DNA of 40,848 bases, from assembly GCA_003560665.1 (NCBI GenBank), contig PWKK01000005.1:1-40848 (forward strand), in the 5' to 3' direction. This DNA comes from Candidatus Nealsoniibacteriota bacterium. GTDB lineage: Bacteria; Patescibacteriota; Minisyncoccia; Minisyncoccales; PWPS01. Below are positions 22,654-32,385 of this stretch, in pieces. The notes below the pieces were generated by a model that searched no databases, was not told the DNA's origin, and saw nothing but the letters and a program-made list of their open reading frames with translations. The position numbers and the translations under genes were made by a program. Within the stretch, counting starts at the first letter, position 1. Every line of letters begins with the position of its first letter.

Positions 22654-22926
22654 ATGGCAACAACAAAATCAGCAGGTACAGTAAAAACAGGGAGAGATTC
22701 AAAACCAAAGTATTTAGGCGTAAAAGTGTACGGCGGTCAAAAAGTAAAGATTGGCGATATAATTATTCGTCAAAGAGGTTCTCGTTTTCTTGCCGGAAAA
22801 AATGTAAAAAAAGGAAGGGACGACTCACTTTATGCCGGCAGGGATGGTGTCGTTAGTTACTCTACAAGACGGAAAAAGGGTTTTGATGGAAAACAACGTC
22901 AAGCGAAAGTAGTTACTATTATTTAA
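22654..22926 (+). CDS. rpmA: Large-subunit ribosomal protein bL27
   Basis: 90 residues, full length. The conserved core GRDSKPKYLGVKVYGGQKVKIGDIIIRQRGSRFLAGKNV runs from about residue 14. The N-terminus (MATTKSAGT) starts directly with the mature-type extension that reaches the peptidyl-transferase centre, without the cleaved leader found in some Firmicutes. Its stop overlaps the 3' end of the convergent pyrG gene by 8 bases. No rplU (bL21), its usual partner, lies next to it. Confidence 0.95.
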   Translation: MATTKSAGTVKTGRDSKPKYLGVKVYGGQKVKIGDIIIRQRGSRFLAGKNVKKGRDDSLYAGRDGVVSYSTRRKKGFDGKQRQAKVVTII

Positions 22927-24547
22927 CTGCTTTCCTAATAAACTCGATAAAAAGAGGATGACCCGTAAGAACCTTTGACTTGAATTCCGGATGAAACTGC
23001 ACTCCTACAAAAAAGGGGTGTTTTTTTATCTCTACAATCTCTACCAGATCGAGTTGGGGATTTGTTCCTGCAATAACAAGTCCGTTTTCTTCTAAAAGCT
23101 TCCGGAAATCATTGTTTACTTCAAAGCGGTGTCTGTGTCTCTCACTTATTAATGATTTTTTGTAAGCTTTGCGGCTAACTGTATTATTTTTTAATTGACA
23201 ACTGTATGCTCCAAGTCGCATTGTTCCTCCGTAGTTTTGCTTTTTTAACACCTCTTTCTGAGACTTCATAATACTTATTACGGGATACTTTGTCTTTTCG
23301 TTGATTTCAAGAGAAGAGGCACCGTTAAGGCCACAAACATTTCGTGCATACTCAATAACTGCAAGCTGCATTCCAAAACACAATCCCAAAAAAGGAACCT
23401 TCTTTTCTCGACAGTACTTGATTGCTTTAATCTTTCCTTCCGCTCCCCTTGCGCCAAACCCTCCAGGAATCACAACACCATCGTAAAGAGAAAGTTCCTT
23501 GACCAACTTATTGTCTTTTTCGTATTTTTCAGAAGAAAGCCAGGATATCTCTTCTTTACATCCCATTTTCCAGCAAGCGTGCTTTATTGCTTCAATAACA
23601 GAGATATAAGAATCTGTCAGAACAAAGTCTCCTGTTTCAAAATACTTTCCGACAAGTGCAATTTTTATCTTTTTTTTCGCCTTTTTTGATCGCTGAACAA
23701 ATTTTTCCCAATCGTAAAGCCCTTTTTGGTTTCTCTTTTCTCGAACATTGAGTTTCTTTAAAATACGCTCTCCTATTTTTTCCTTGTTTAGAAGAAGAGG
23801 AACATCATAAATAGAATCTGTATCTGGTGCCGAAATAACGTCTTTGGTATCGATATTACAAAAGGTTGATATTTTCTTTTTTCTTACCTCGTCTATCGGA
23901 GAAGAAGATCTTCCCACGATTATATCCGGCCGGATACCTGCCTCGTTTAACAGTCTGCTGGCACTCTGTGTGGGCTTTGTCTTCATCTCTCCGATGGTTT
24001 TTGGTACCGGCAGATAGCTAACCAGGACGACCAACACATCATTAGGGTTTTTAAGATGCATCATTCTTGCGGCCTCTAGGAAAAGAAGATTCTGATACTC
24101 CCCTATTGTTCCTCCTATCTCGATTAAAACAAAATCGGAGTTCGTCGTTTCTCCTGCTTTTTTAATGCGAGAAATCACTTCGTTGGGAATATGAGGAACA
24201 ACTTCCACACACTTGCCTCCATATTTGAGATTCCTTTCCTTGTTAATTACTGTTTGATAAACTTTTCCTGTGGTCATATAGTTCTTTTCTGTAATACTTT
24301 CCTCAGAAAATCTTTCATAGTTCCCAATATCTTGATCACATTCGGCGCCATCATCGGTTACAAAAACTTCCCCGTGTTCTACGGGGTTCATTGTACCGGC
24401 ATCTACATTAACATAAGGATCAATCTTCATTGCTGTTGCACGATGCCCTTTTGCTTTTAAAATTCGCAAAATGGAAGCAGTGGTAATACCTTTTCCAATT
24501 CCGGACATCACACCCCCCGTAACGAAAATATATTTTCTACTCATCAC
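22919..24547 (-). CDS. pyrG: CTP synthase
   Basis: 542 residues. The N-terminal amidoligase domain begins YIFVTGGVMSGIGKGI (6-21). The C-terminal glutaminase domain has Cys390 in GLCFGMQ and His519/Glu521 in FHPEFKS. It makes CTP from UTP, ATP and glutamine. The start is MM at 24547; the second Met is equally plausible. It follows rplI by 9 bases and is likely co-transcribed with it. Its 3' end overlaps convergent rpmA. Confidence 0.95.
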   Translation of the reverse strand: MMSRKYIFVTGGVMSGIGKGITTASILRILKAKGHRATAMKIDPYVNVDAGTMNPVEHGEVFVTDDGAECDQDIGNYERFSEESITEKNYMTTGKVYQTVINKERNLKYGGKCVEVVPHIPNEVISRIKKAGETTNSDFVLIEIGGTIGEYQNLLFLEAARMMHLKNPNDVLVVLVSYLPVPKTIGEMKTKPTQSASRLLNEAGIRPDIIVGRSSSPIDEVRKKKISTFCNIDTKDVISAPDTDSIYDVPLLLNKEKIGERILKKLNVREKRNQKGLYDWEKFVQRSKKAKKKIKIALVGKYFETGDFVLTDSYISVIEAIKHACWKMGCKEEISWLSSEKYEKDNKLVKELSLYDGVVIPGGFGARGAEGKIKAIKYCREKKVPFLGLCFGMQLAVIEYARNVCGLNGASSLEINEKTKYPVISIMKSQKEVLKKQNYGGTMRLGAYSCQLKNNTVSRKAYKKSLISERHRHRFEVNNDFRKLLEENGLVIAGTNPQLDLVEIVEIKKHPFFVGVQFHPEFKSKVLTGHPLFIEFIRKAVK

Positions 24548-24556
24548 GATGCTAAT

Positions 24557-25003
24557 TTATTTTTCCTTGCTTATTTTTAGTTTTATCTCTGCCGAATCGG
24601 CGTGCTTAAAGTTTATCTTTACCCGGTAATCTCCAAGTTCTTTAATCGGGCTATCGATGCCTACTTGTTCTTTCTCTATATCAAAACCCTTTTCTTTAAT
24701 TTTCTCGGAAATTTTCTGTGCACCGATAGATTCAAACAACTCATCTTTTTTCCCTGCTTTCACTTTTATTTCCAAAGAAACGTTTTTTATTTTTTCTGCC
24801 GTTTCCTTTTCTTCTTTTCTTTGTTTTTCCATTTCAATTTCCTCTATCTTTTTCTTTTTTTCTATCATCTTCTCTTCTGCATGGCCGGCAATTTTAGCCA
24901 AGTTTTGTCGTAACAAAAAGTTTCTTCCGTATCCGTCAGAAACTCTTTTTATCTCATCTTTTTTTCCTAAATTCTTTACATCCTTGAGAAGTATTACACG
25001 CAT
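24557..25003 (-). CDS. rplI: Large-subunit ribosomal protein bL9
   Basis: 148 residues. The N-terminal rRNA-binding domain is canonical ([39 protein letters not shown]). A long helix rich in Lys/Glu (about 43-78) and a C-terminal domain follow. Some CPR lineages are reported to lack bL9, so its presence helps narrow the lineage. On the minus strand TG plus TAAAAT (25019-25012) lies only 8 bases before the ATG, so the message may be almost leaderless. Confidence 0.93.
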   Translation of the reverse strand: MRVILLKDVKNLGKKDEIKRVSDGYGRNFLLRQNLAKIAGHAEEKMIEKKKKIEEIEMEKQRKEEKETAEKIKNVSLEIKVKAGKKDELFESIGAQKISEKIKEKGFDIEKEQVGIDSPIKELGDYRVKINFKHADSAEIKLKISKEK

Positions 25004-25026
25004 ATTTTAATATTTTACAATCTTTA

Positions 25027-26196
25027 TTACTGCTTGATAATTTCTATTGCTTTTTCAAGCTGAGGATCTTTTTCTTTCTCAATATCTTTATCGGTAATTT
25101 CGATCTCAAAATCTGGAACAATCCCTTCTTTGTCAATCACTGTTCCTTCCGGAGTAAGGAAATGTTTTTCAGTGATTTTCACTACAGACCCATCGCTAAG
25201 GTTGTGCATTCTTTGAATTGACCCCTTGCCAAACGAATTAATACCGACAATCGGAGCATTACGCTGATCTCTCAATGCTCCGGCAACAATTTCAGAGGCA
25301 GACGCCGTTCCCTCATTAATCAGAATTACGACGGGATAATCTAAAAAGACGGGGCCTGCTCCGATTGTTTTAATCATTTTAAGATCATCTTTTTCTGTTC
25401 CTTTCTCAATTACAACAACTTCTCCTGATTCAATAAACATGCTGGAAATACTGATTGCTGCACTAAAAACTCCTCCCGGATTGTTACGGAGATCAAGAAT
25501 AATTTTTTCCGTTGGGCCATTTAAAATTTCTCGTGCAACTTTAATAAAATCTGCATGAATATTATCGTGAAAATGAAAAAGTTGTATGTGAGCAATATTC
25601 CTTTCTATGACTTCCCATTCGATTGAAGGAATCTTGATTGTGTCACGAACAATGCTAATTTCTTTTGTTTCATTGTTGCGCAAAACCTCAAGCGTCACCG
25701 ACTCTCCTTTTGGCCCTCTAATTTTAACAACGGCCTCTTCGAGGGATATGTTTTCGGTAGACTCTTCGTCAATAGCGACAATAACGTCTCTGGCACGCAT
25801 GCCGGCACGATAAGCGGGAGTGTTTTTAAGGGGAGAAATAACCTGTAATTTTTCGTTACGAATACCGATTTCAATACCAACTCCTTCAAACTCTCCTGAG
25901 ACATCTTCCAAGAATATTTTACTCTTCTCCGGTTCAAAAAAACTTGTATGAGGGTCGTCCAGCGCCTTCAACATTCCTTCTATAATTCCGTAGACTAATT
26001 TTTCTTCGTCAACCTCATCAAACCCCGGAAAATTTTCTTCAAGCAAATGATACACTTCTCCGAGAAGTGAAAAATCAATTTTTTCGGAAGGATTAACAAT
26101 AACAACTTCTCCTTTTCCAAAATGAAAACCGGCGGCAAAGATGGATGCCCCAAGAACAAGTCCTAAAAATAAATTTGCTATTTTTCCAAGTTTCAT
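25027..26196 (-). CDS. C-terminal processing peptidase (S41 family)
   Basis: 389 residues from ATG 26196; an upstream frame start at 26232 lies beyond the promoter and is rejected. It has an N-terminal membrane helix (about 5-25), a PDZ domain (about 95-180, FEGVGIEIG) and a protease domain. The catalytic Ser is Ser299 (in GTASASE) and Lys324 is in FGKGSIQ, matching the Ser-Lys dyad. It degrades or trims exported proteins. The TGATATATT extended -10 ends 7 bases before the ATG, so it is probably leaderless. Confidence 0.92.
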   Translation of the reverse strand: MKLGKIANLFLGLVLGASIFAAGFHFGKGEVVIVNPSEKIDFSLLGEVYHLLEENFPGFDEVDEEKLVYGIIEGMLKALDDPHTSFFEPEKSKIFLEDVSGEFEGVGIEIGIRNEKLQVISPLKNTPAYRAGMRARDVIVAIDEESTENISLEEAVVKIRGPKGESVTLEVLRNNETKEISIVRDTIKIPSIEWEVIERNIAHIQLFHFHDNIHADFIKVAREILNGPTEKIILDLRNNPGGVFSAAISISSMFIESGEVVVIEKGTEKDDLKMIKTIGAGPVFLDYPVVILINEGTASASEIVAGALRDQRNAPIVGINSFGKGSIQRMHNLSDGSVVKITEKHFLTPEGTVIDKEGIVPDFEIEITDKDIEKEKDPQLEKAIEIIKQ

Positions 26197-26203
26197 CGAA
26201 AGT

Positions 26204-26212
26204 AATATATCA
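26204..26212 (-). promoter_or_regulatory. Extended -10 promoter directly before the S41 peptidase ATG
   Basis: TGATATATT on the minus strand with a 7-base spacer (ACTTTCG) to the ATG at 26196. Transcription would begin at or within a base or two of the start codon. Confidence 0.6.
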
Positions 26213-26248
26213 TAATAAAAATTAAAAATCAAAAAACAAAATCTCGAT

Positions 26249-27136
26249 TTAGATCTCCCGGATCCTTCTTACTATTTTTAATGCTTTTTTAGCACTCTTT
26301 TCTTTGTCTTTTATTTCAAGCATTAAATCAAAATCAATCATCTTGGTTTTGGCGATAAAATTCTTGAAATCTTCTATATTGACGGTTGTGGCGTGTTTTC
26401 CTTTTCTTCCGAAAAATTCTTGTGAGCTATAATCAACCATCGGCAAACCGTCCTTTGCTTCCCATGTTTTGCAGGCCATTTTAAGGGCTTTTTCTGTGCT
26501 CTCGCCGTTGTTTAGACAAAGATGATGAAATACATCAAATAAAACAGGGACACCCACTATGGCGGATATTTTGATGCAATCTTGAAGTGAATACAATCTT
26601 TCATCATTTTCAACAACAAGTCTTTCTCGAATAAGTAGAGGGAGCTTTTGATAGTTTTCAATGAATCTTTCTACTGAACCCTCTTTGTTGCCATAAACAC
26701 CGCCTACATGAATCTGAACTTTCGCCTTTTTGTCTAATCCCATTGCTTCCAACAGCTCACAATGCCACTTTAAATCAGAGATGCTTCTCGTAACCACATC
26801 TTTCCTGGGAGAATTAATTAGAGTAAACTGATCGGGGTGCATTGAGATTCTCATCCCGCTTTCTTTGATATATCCACCGATTATTGCAAGTTTTTTTCGG
26901 AAGTGTCTCTTCCAATTAAAGTTGCAGATTGTGTGACCCGCAAAGGGAACTAAATCAGAGCTAATTCGAAAAAACAACAGTTTATTTTTTCTGTTATAAC
27001 GAAGTATGTTTTCCAGACAACAAAGATTATTTTCAACCTTTTCAACAAGTTTCTCCCTTGAAAAGTTTACAATTCTAAATGTTGAGTTCGGAGTACATCC
27101 TATTTCCGTATTTATACAAGGATAACATATTTTCAT
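26249..27136 (-). CDS. uvsE: UV damage endonuclease UvsE/UVDE
   Basis: 295 residues, TIM-barrel nuclease. Family signatures are FFRISSDLVPFAGH (55-68), RISMHPDQF (96-104), His143 in QIHVGG, Glu176 in VVEND, and FDVFHH (200-205), which supply the metal ligands. It nicks DNA 5' of UV photoproducts in an excision pathway independent of UvrABC. Length is typical. It lies between tRNA-Lys and the S41 peptidase gene, on the same strand. Confidence 0.92.
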   Translation of the reverse strand: MKICYPCINTEIGCTPNSTFRIVNFSREKLVEKVENNLCCLENILRYNRKNKLLFFRISSDLVPFAGHTICNFNWKRHFRKKLAIIGGYIKESGMRISMHPDQFTLINSPRKDVVTRSISDLKWHCELLEAMGLDKKAKVQIHVGGVYGNKEGSVERFIENYQKLPLLIRERLVVENDERLYSLQDCIKISAIVGVPVLFDVFHHLCLNNGESTEKALKMACKTWEAKDGLPMVDYSSQEFFGRKGKHATTVNIEDFKNFIAKTKMIDFDLMLEIKDKEKSAKKALKIVRRIREI

Positions 27137-27172
27137 TTGAAAAAGTAAATTACAACAAGAGTCGAATTAGTG

Positions 27173-27246
27173 TGCCCCCGGTAGGATTCGAACCTACGAC
27201 ACTCGGCTTAAAAGGCCGCTGCTCTGCCGGGCTGAGCTACGAGGGC
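27173..27246 (-). tRNA. tRNA-Lys (anticodon UUU)
   Basis: 74 bases fold as a standard cloverleaf: 7-bp acceptor stem (GCCCTCG with CGGGGGC, one U:G), 4-bp D stem, anticodon loop CTTTTAA (UUU), 5-bp T stem with TTCGAAT. The closing pair of the anticodon stem (27-43) is a G-A mismatch. The 3' CCA is not encoded (the genome reads CAC after the discriminator A), so CCA must be added enzymatically. It lies 63 bases after dnaJ on the same strand. Confidence 0.95.
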
Positions 27247-27309
27247 ATAATACTTGTGCATTATACTTATTTTTTGTTGAAAATCAAATAGATTTAACTT
27301 GAAAAAATC

Positions 27310-28362
27310 TTAAATCCCCTCTTTTTTTAGCTCTTCTAGTAGTTGTTTTTGTTTTTTATTTAGTTTTTGTGGAACCGTAACATCAATCGTCACATAGAGA
27401 TCTCCTTGTCCGTATCCGGAGACAAGCGGAAGGCCTTTTCCGGAAACACGGAATCGTTTTCCTGGCTGAGTTCCTGCGGGAATTTTTAAACCGAGTTTTT
27501 TCCCTGACAATAAGTTTATATCAATTTTATCTCCAAGAGCGGCTTCAATGAAACCTATTTTAGTTGAATAGTATAAATCTTCTCCTTTGCGCTCAAAAGC
27601 GGTTTTATTCTCAACAAAAACATCAACGAGAAGATCGCCGGAAGGAGCTCCTTTTTTTCCCGCATTTCCCTGCCCCTGTAGTCGTAATGTTTGTCCTGAG
27701 TCGATTCCCGCGGGAATCGTAAATTTTATCTCTTCGTTCTTCTTTACTCTTCCCTCTCCGTTACAGTTAGAGCATTTTTTGTTCGATGTTTCTCCTTCCC
27801 CCTCGCAATCGGGACAGATTGAAATTTGTGAAAAAGGACCGATTGCACTCCTAACTTTGCCTTGACCTTTACATGTTTGACACTTTTCTTTTTTTGAATC
27901 AGGGGCACTTCCCTTTCCAGCACAGGAAGAGCAACTAACCAGTTTTGATAAATTAATCGTCTTTTCTTCATCCTGAATTACTCTCTGTAGTGTTGTGTTA
28001 ATTCGAATGCTAATATCCTCTCCTTTTCTTCTGCTTCTTTTCCGATTAAAACCAAAACCAAAACCGCGGAGAATATCTTCCATGTCAAAATCAGCTTCCG
28101 AAAATCCCCCAAAACCTCCCCCACTCCAACCGGAACCAGTACCGGAAGCCCCTGCTCCCGGTCCGGATCTTCCAAAACGATCATAGTGCTCTCTTTTTTT
28201 ATCGTCTGAGAGGGTGTGGTATGCTTCACTTATCTTTTTGAATGTTTTTTCATCTCCTCCTTTATCAGGGTGGTGTTTGTGAGCCAGCTTTCTGTAAGCT
28301 TTTTTTATTTCTTCTTTTGAGGCGTTTCGGTTTACACCAAGAATTTTGTAATAATCTTCCAT
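27310..28362 (-). CDS. dnaJ: Chaperone DnaJ (Hsp40)
   Basis: 350 residues. J domain with HPD at 31-33, a Gly/Phe-rich linker (about 63-108), and the zinc domain with four C-x2-C-x-G-x-G repeats (Cys144/147, 161/164, 183/186, 197/200), then the C-terminal substrate-binding domains. It stimulates DnaK ATPase and delivers substrates. Last of the hrcA-grpE-dnaK-dnaJ operon, 20 bases after dnaK. Confidence 0.96.
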   Translation of the reverse strand: MEDYYKILGVNRNASKEEIKKAYRKLAHKHHPDKGGDEKTFKKISEAYHTLSDDKKREHYDRFGRSGPGAGASGTGSGWSGGGFGGFSEADFDMEDILRGFGFGFNRKRSRRKGEDISIRINTTLQRVIQDEEKTINLSKLVSCSSCAGKGSAPDSKKEKCQTCKGQGKVRSAIGPFSQISICPDCEGEGETSNKKCSNCNGEGRVKKNEEIKFTIPAGIDSGQTLRLQGQGNAGKKGAPSGDLLVDVFVENKTAFERKGEDLYYSTKIGFIEAALGDKIDINLLSGKKLGLKIPAGTQPGKRFRVSGKGLPLVSGYGQGDLYVTIDVTVPQKLNKKQKQLLEELKKEGI

Positions 28363-28382
28363 AAAAAACTGATTTTACACTA

Positions 28383-30284
28383 TTACTTCTCTTCATACTC
28401 TCCTTCTTGGGTGTCTTTCTCATCGCCACCTTCTTGCTTTCCTTCTTCTGTTTTTTGCTGAGCCTCATTTTCCTTTTGCGACTGTTCGTGAATCTCTTTT
28501 CCTACTTCTTGTACAATAGAGTTTAGTGCTTCTAACTTTTCTTTTATTTTTTCGACCTCCTCTTCTTTTTGTACATCGCGAGCCTCCTTGAGAGCTTTTT
28601 CCAGTTTTTCTTTCTTTTCCTCAGAAATTTTATCGCCGGAATCTTTTAACATTTTTTCTGAACTGTAGATAACTTGATCGGACTGATTTCTGAGATCAAT
28701 CAACTCTGATTTTTTCTTGTCATCCTCCGCGTACTGTTCCGCCTCTTTTTTCATTCTTTCCACCTCTTCATCGGATATTCCGCAAGTACCTTCAATACGG
28801 ATAGACTGTGATTTTCCGGTACTTTTATCTTTTGCGGAAACATTTAATATCCCGTTGCTGTCAATGTCAAATGCTACCTCAATTTGAGGAACACCCCTTG
28901 GTGCCGGAGGAATCCCGTCCAAAATGAATTGACCCAATGATTTGTTGTCCTGTGCCATTGATCTCTCTCCCTGTAGAACATGAATTTGCACAGAGTTTTG
29001 ATTGTCCGTTGCAGTCGAAAAAACTTCTGTTTTTTGTGTAGGGACAGTTGTGTTTTTTTCAATAAGCACAGTGTTTTTGCCTCCGAGGGTTTCGATTCCG
29101 AGAGAAAGAGGAATAACATCCAAAAGAAGGACATCTTTTACATCACCACCCAAGATACCACCTTGAGTTGCTGCTCCAACCGCAACAACCTCATCGGGAT
29201 TAATTTCTTTGTTTGCTTCTTTTTTAAACAGCTCTTTTACTTTTTCCTGAATTTTCGGCATTCTTGTTTGTCCACCAACGAGAACAACTTCTTCGATATC
29301 TTCAATCTTAATCTTTGAATCGGCAACTACTTTTTTGGCAAGTTCCACTGACCTATCAACGAGATCTTCAACCAATGACTCGAACTTTGCTCTGCTCAAA
29401 CTGTAGTTAAGGTGTTTTGCACCTGATTCATCGGATGTTATAAAAGGGATGTTGATGTCGGTCTGCATCGTTGTTGAGAGCTCTTTTTTTGCCTTTTCCG
29501 ATTCTTCTTTTAGTCTTTGCAAAGCTAGAGAGTCCTTAGAAAGATCAATTCCGTAGTCATTTTTAAAGCTTTCAATAAGCCAGTTTACAATTCGATTATC
29601 AAAATCTTCTCCTCCCAGATAACTATCCCCTCCCGTTCCCTTAACTTCAATTGTGTCGTCGCCGACATCCAAAATGGATATATCAAAGGTTCCTCCCCCA
29701 AAGTCAAACACTACAATTTGATGATCGTTTTTTTTGCTTAAGCCGTATGCAAGTGCGGCTGCTGTTGGCTCGTTAATTACGCGACGAACATTGAATCCAG
29801 CAATTTCTCCAGCTACTTTTGTTTCTTTTCTCTGAGCATCATCAAAGTAAGCGGGACAAGTAATTATCGCATCAGTTATTTTTTCACCTGTTTTTTCTTC
29901 CGCATCCTTCTTTAATTTTTGCAAAATCATCGCCGATATTTCTGCCGGTTTGTGCCATTTTTCACCAAGTTTAATCTCAACTCCGTCTCCTCCTTCCTCT
30001 TTTCTTATCTCATAAGGGAGGTTTTTCTTTTCGTTTTGAACCTCCTTATCATCAAATCTTCGCCCGATAAGGCGCTTAACAGCAAAGACGGTGTTTTCCG
30101 GATTGGTTACTTGTTGACGTCTAGCGATAGTTCCAACTAAGCGCTCACCCTTCTTGCTAATCGCCACTACAGAAGGGGTTGTTCTTCCTCCTTCTTTGTT
30201 TTCAATTATTTTTGCCTCTCCGCTTTCCACAATTGCCATGGCGGAGAAAGTTGTTCCTAAATCGATACCTAATATTTTTGACAT
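28383..30284 (-). CDS. dnaK: Chaperone DnaK (Hsp70)
   Basis: 633 residues. The ATPase domain begins [11 protein letters not shown] (4-14), with the phosphate-2 motif [13 protein letters not shown] and adenosine-motif [10 protein letters not shown]. The substrate-binding domain includes [23 protein letters not shown]. The C-terminal lid ends in a Glu/Gln/Lys-rich tail. It is a central folding chaperone. Operon position two before dnaJ is standard; the 21-base gap to grpE has no promoter-like sequence I would call. Confidence 0.97.
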   Translation of the reverse strand: MSKILGIDLGTTFSAMAIVESGEAKIIENKEGGRTTPSVVAISKKGERLVGTIARRQQVTNPENTVFAVKRLIGRRFDDKEVQNEKKNLPYEIRKEEGGDGVEIKLGEKWHKPAEISAMILQKLKKDAEEKTGEKITDAIITCPAYFDDAQRKETKVAGEIAGFNVRRVINEPTAAALAYGLSKKNDHQIVVFDFGGGTFDISILDVGDDTIEVKGTGGDSYLGGEDFDNRIVNWLIESFKNDYGIDLSKDSLALQRLKEESEKAKKELSTTMQTDINIPFITSDESGAKHLNYSLSRAKFESLVEDLVDRSVELAKKVVADSKIKIEDIEEVVLVGGQTRMPKIQEKVKELFKKEANKEINPDEVVAVGAATQGGILGGDVKDVLLLDVIPLSLGIETLGGKNTVLIEKNTTVPTQKTEVFSTATDNQNSVQIHVLQGERSMAQDNKSLGQFILDGIPPAPRGVPQIEVAFDIDSNGILNVSAKDKSTGKSQSIRIEGTCGISDEEVERMKKEAEQYAEDDKKKSELIDLRNQSDQVIYSSEKMLKDSGDKISEEKKEKLEKALKEARDVQKEEEVEKIKEKLEALNSIVQEVGKEIHEQSQKENEAQQKTEEGKQEGGDEKDTQEGEYEEK

Positions 30285-30305
30285 ATTTGTTTATTTTATT
30301 GTTTT

Positions 30306-30782
30306 TTAATTTACTACTTTTACTTTTGCTGGCCGCAATACTTGGTTTTTGTATAAATAGCCCCTCTGTAACTCTTCGGAGACGATACCGCTTTCTTGGG
30401 ATTCTGAATCTACTGTTTCGATTGCTTCGTGATAAAAAGGGTCAAACTCTTTACCTTCCGCATCAATCTTTTCAACTCCCTCCTCCTTAAGAAATCTCTC
30501 TATCTGTTCCTTTATCTTTAAAAATCCTTCGATTAGGTGATCTTCTTCTCTTTTTTCTGCCTCTTTTGCCGCTCTCTGGAAGTTATCCAGGACCGGAAGA
30601 ATTTTAGTTAACATCCTTTCCTTTTCGCGGTCAATCATTCTTTCCGTTCTTCTGAGTTCTTCTTTTTTATAATTTACAAGATCGGCCTTTGCTCTTTTCC
30701 ATCCGTCAAGATAATCATTTTTTTCTTTTTCACAATCCTCTATTATTTTTTTAATTTTTTCTCGTTTTTTTTCTCCTTTCAT
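30306..30782 (-). CDS. grpE: Nucleotide exchange factor GrpE
   Basis: 158 residues. A long N-terminal helix (charged, about 1-70) leads to the beta domain with VLDNFQRAAKE and the C-terminal FDPFYHEAIETVDS and LQRGYLYKNQVLRPAKVKV. It releases ADP from DnaK. Its ATG directly follows the hrcA stop with no gap, implying coupled translation. It starts at MKGEKK, since there is no room for an upstream start. Confidence 0.94.
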   Translation of the reverse strand: MKGEKKREKIKKIIEDCEKEKNDYLDGWKRAKADLVNYKKEELRRTERMIDREKERMLTKILPVLDNFQRAAKEAEKREEDHLIEGFLKIKEQIERFLKEEGVEKIDAEGKEFDPFYHEAIETVDSESQESGIVSEELQRGYLYKNQVLRPAKVKVVN

Positions 30783-31502
30783 TTAATCTTCTAATAATTT
30801 TATAACAGACTCTGCCAACTGAATATTACGATCATAGGCCATTCTTTTTGGGCCCATAAAAGCAAATATTCCTCTTCGTTTTAAAACCTTGCAGGAAGAC
30901 ACCATAACACTAAAATCCTTTCTCTTGGAAAAAGGAGCCTCGCTGCCAATGTAGATACGAACGCAGTCAGGTTCTTTGTCGGAAAGAAAAGAATCAATGT
31001 GCTTCTCAAAATCACCGACCATCCCCATAAAATCTCTAACCTTTTCAGCATCGTCAAATTCCGGGTCACGAAAAACCTCTCCCCACCCCTCTTTCAGTAA
31101 AACATTTTCACGCGGAAAATAGGAAAGAGTGAGATTAGACGATGTGTGAGCTAGTAGTCTTGTAAACTCGTGTAAAAAACGAACTCTGCCATCAACCTTT
31201 TCCTTCATCTCTGTAACTTCTTTGATGATTCTTTTTTCCAACTTTCTGATTTCCTTTTCGGTCAAAATATCAACAAAAAACCGGTATCCCTTATCGGTTG
31301 GGACGCGTCCGGAAGATGTATAAGGCTGATAAAGGTAGCCTCTTTCTATCAGGTTGTAAAGCTCCGCTCTGATCGTTGCGGGCGAAACGTTCAATTCATA
31401 TTCTTCCTCGATATACCGCGAGCTGATCGGTGCCGCATTTTCGATATATTCACGAATAACAATCTCCAGAATATTTTTTTGTCTTTCTGTTAATTCTTCC
31501 AT
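30783..31502 (-). CDS. hrcA: Heat-inducible transcription repressor HrcA (short form)
   Basis: 239 residues, about 100 shorter than the usual HrcA. The N-terminal winged helix is clear (LTERQKNILEIVIREYIENAAPISSRYI, then SPATIRAELYNLIERGYLYQPYTSSGRVPTDKGYRFFVD). The GAF-like C-terminal part is reduced, with VRIYIGSEAPFSKRKDFSVMVSSC and FMGPKRMAYDRNIQ remaining. It should repress this operon through the CIRCE element just upstream (31533-31559). No Shine-Dalgarno. Confidence 0.93.
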   Translation of the reverse strand: MEELTERQKNILEIVIREYIENAAPISSRYIEEEYELNVSPATIRAELYNLIERGYLYQPYTSSGRVPTDKGYRFFVDILTEKEIRKLEKRIIKEVTEMKEKVDGRVRFLHEFTRLLAHTSSNLTLSYFPRENVLLKEGWGEVFRDPEFDDAEKVRDFMGMVGDFEKHIDSFLSDKEPDCVRIYIGSEAPFSKRKDFSVMVSSCKVLKRRGIFAFMGPKRMAYDRNIQLAESVIKLLED

Positions 31503-31521
31503 GTTTTTCTACGCTATCAGA

Positions 31522-31559
31522 ATAATAAAAAATTAGCAAGCTTTTGTCAAGAGTGCTAA
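31522..31559 (-). promoter_or_regulatory. CIRCE operator overlapping the hrcA operon promoter
   Basis: On the plus strand TTAGCAAGC (31533-31541), a 9-base spacer and GAGTGCTAA (31551-31559) match the CIRCE inverted repeat with two mismatches in the left arm. On the minus strand TTGACA (31550-31545), 17-base spacer and TATTAT (31527-31522) form the promoter, so HrcA bound at CIRCE would cover the -35. The hrcA ATG is about 20 bases beyond the -10. Confidence 0.88.
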
Positions 31560-31591
31560 CTACGAACATCCTTGAATTATTTTTTTAGTAA

Positions 31592-32380
31592 TTACTTATA
31601 GAAAATTCTATCTCCAAAACGAAGATCGATATAGTCTAAGTTTTTTCGTCTTTCCCTATCAATCTCTTTCACCACAAGAGGAAAATTTGCCAGTTCTTTG
31701 TCTATGTTGTCTAGAGAAAAATGTATCTTCCAGCCCTCATCAACATGCATCACGATTGTTTTGGCAGTAGGTATTCGTGAGTAATTTACAACCACACCTG
31801 AGCGTAAAAGTTCTCTTTCTGCCAGGGAAAGTGTTTGCAGAAAAGAGTTATCAACAATCACTTCTCCCAAAGTCACTTCCTTTTCTTTAATAAACAATGG
31901 CAGTTTTCTCGGAATTGCATCTGCTTTTTGAAAAACAATTCCTTCTTTATTTAGGTAATAACAGCTCTTTTTGTCTGCTGCCCCACACCAGACTGCAAAT
32001 GGATCCCTTTCTTTTATTTCAATTTCTATTGTTGCTGGAAAAACTTTATTAATCTTCACGTCTTCGATTACCGATGTTTTTCTTAAAAGCTCTCTTCTTG
32101 TTTTCTCGCTTGAGATAAGAAGGATGCTTCTAGAACTAAATAAAGGAAAATCCTTGTTTATTCTTTGTTCTACAAAATCAAAAAGTGCTTCTTCTTTTAA
32201 ATTCTTTGCATTTTTAATTACAATAGATTCTGTCTGAAAGAGAGGATAAAAAGTAAAAAAATAAAAAGCACCACACAAAAACAGAACAAATAGAAAAAAA
32301 CCTCCCACGATGTTATTTTCCAGAAGTGGCTTTTTCTTTTTGATTCTGTGTTTTTTGCGCAGAGCCCTCTTTTTTTTCAT
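31592..32380 (-). CDS. ftsQ: FtsQ/DivIB-like cell division protein
   Basis: 262 residues from ATG 32380. A TTG at 32404 in the same frame lies inside murF and is less likely. It has a very basic N-terminus (MKKKRALRKKHRIKKKK), one membrane helix (about 25-45), then a POTRA domain (about 48-118) ending in FPATIEIEIKERDPFAVW, which is the FtsQ-type signature. It links early and late division proteins outside the membrane. It is the last gene of the mreC-led envelope operon, starting 5 bases after murF. Confidence 0.85.
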   Translation of the reverse strand: MKKKRALRKKHRIKKKKPLLENNIVGGFFLFVLFLCGAFYFFTFYPLFQTESIVIKNAKNLKEEALFDFVEQRINKDFPLFSSRSILLISSEKTRRELLRKTSVIEDVKINKVFPATIEIEIKERDPFAVWCGAADKKSCYYLNKEGIVFQKADAIPRKLPLFIKEKEVTLGEVIVDNSFLQTLSLAERELLRSGVVVNYSRIPTAKTIVMHVDEGWKIHFSLDNIDKELANFPLVVKEIDRERRKNLDYIDLRFGDRIFYK

Positions 32381-32385
32381 TGCAC

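Noticed and set aside
27079-27291. Plus-strand ORF containing VPPVGFEPTTLGLKGRCS
   Set aside because: This is the well-known false protein produced by translating the antisense strand of a tRNA gene.
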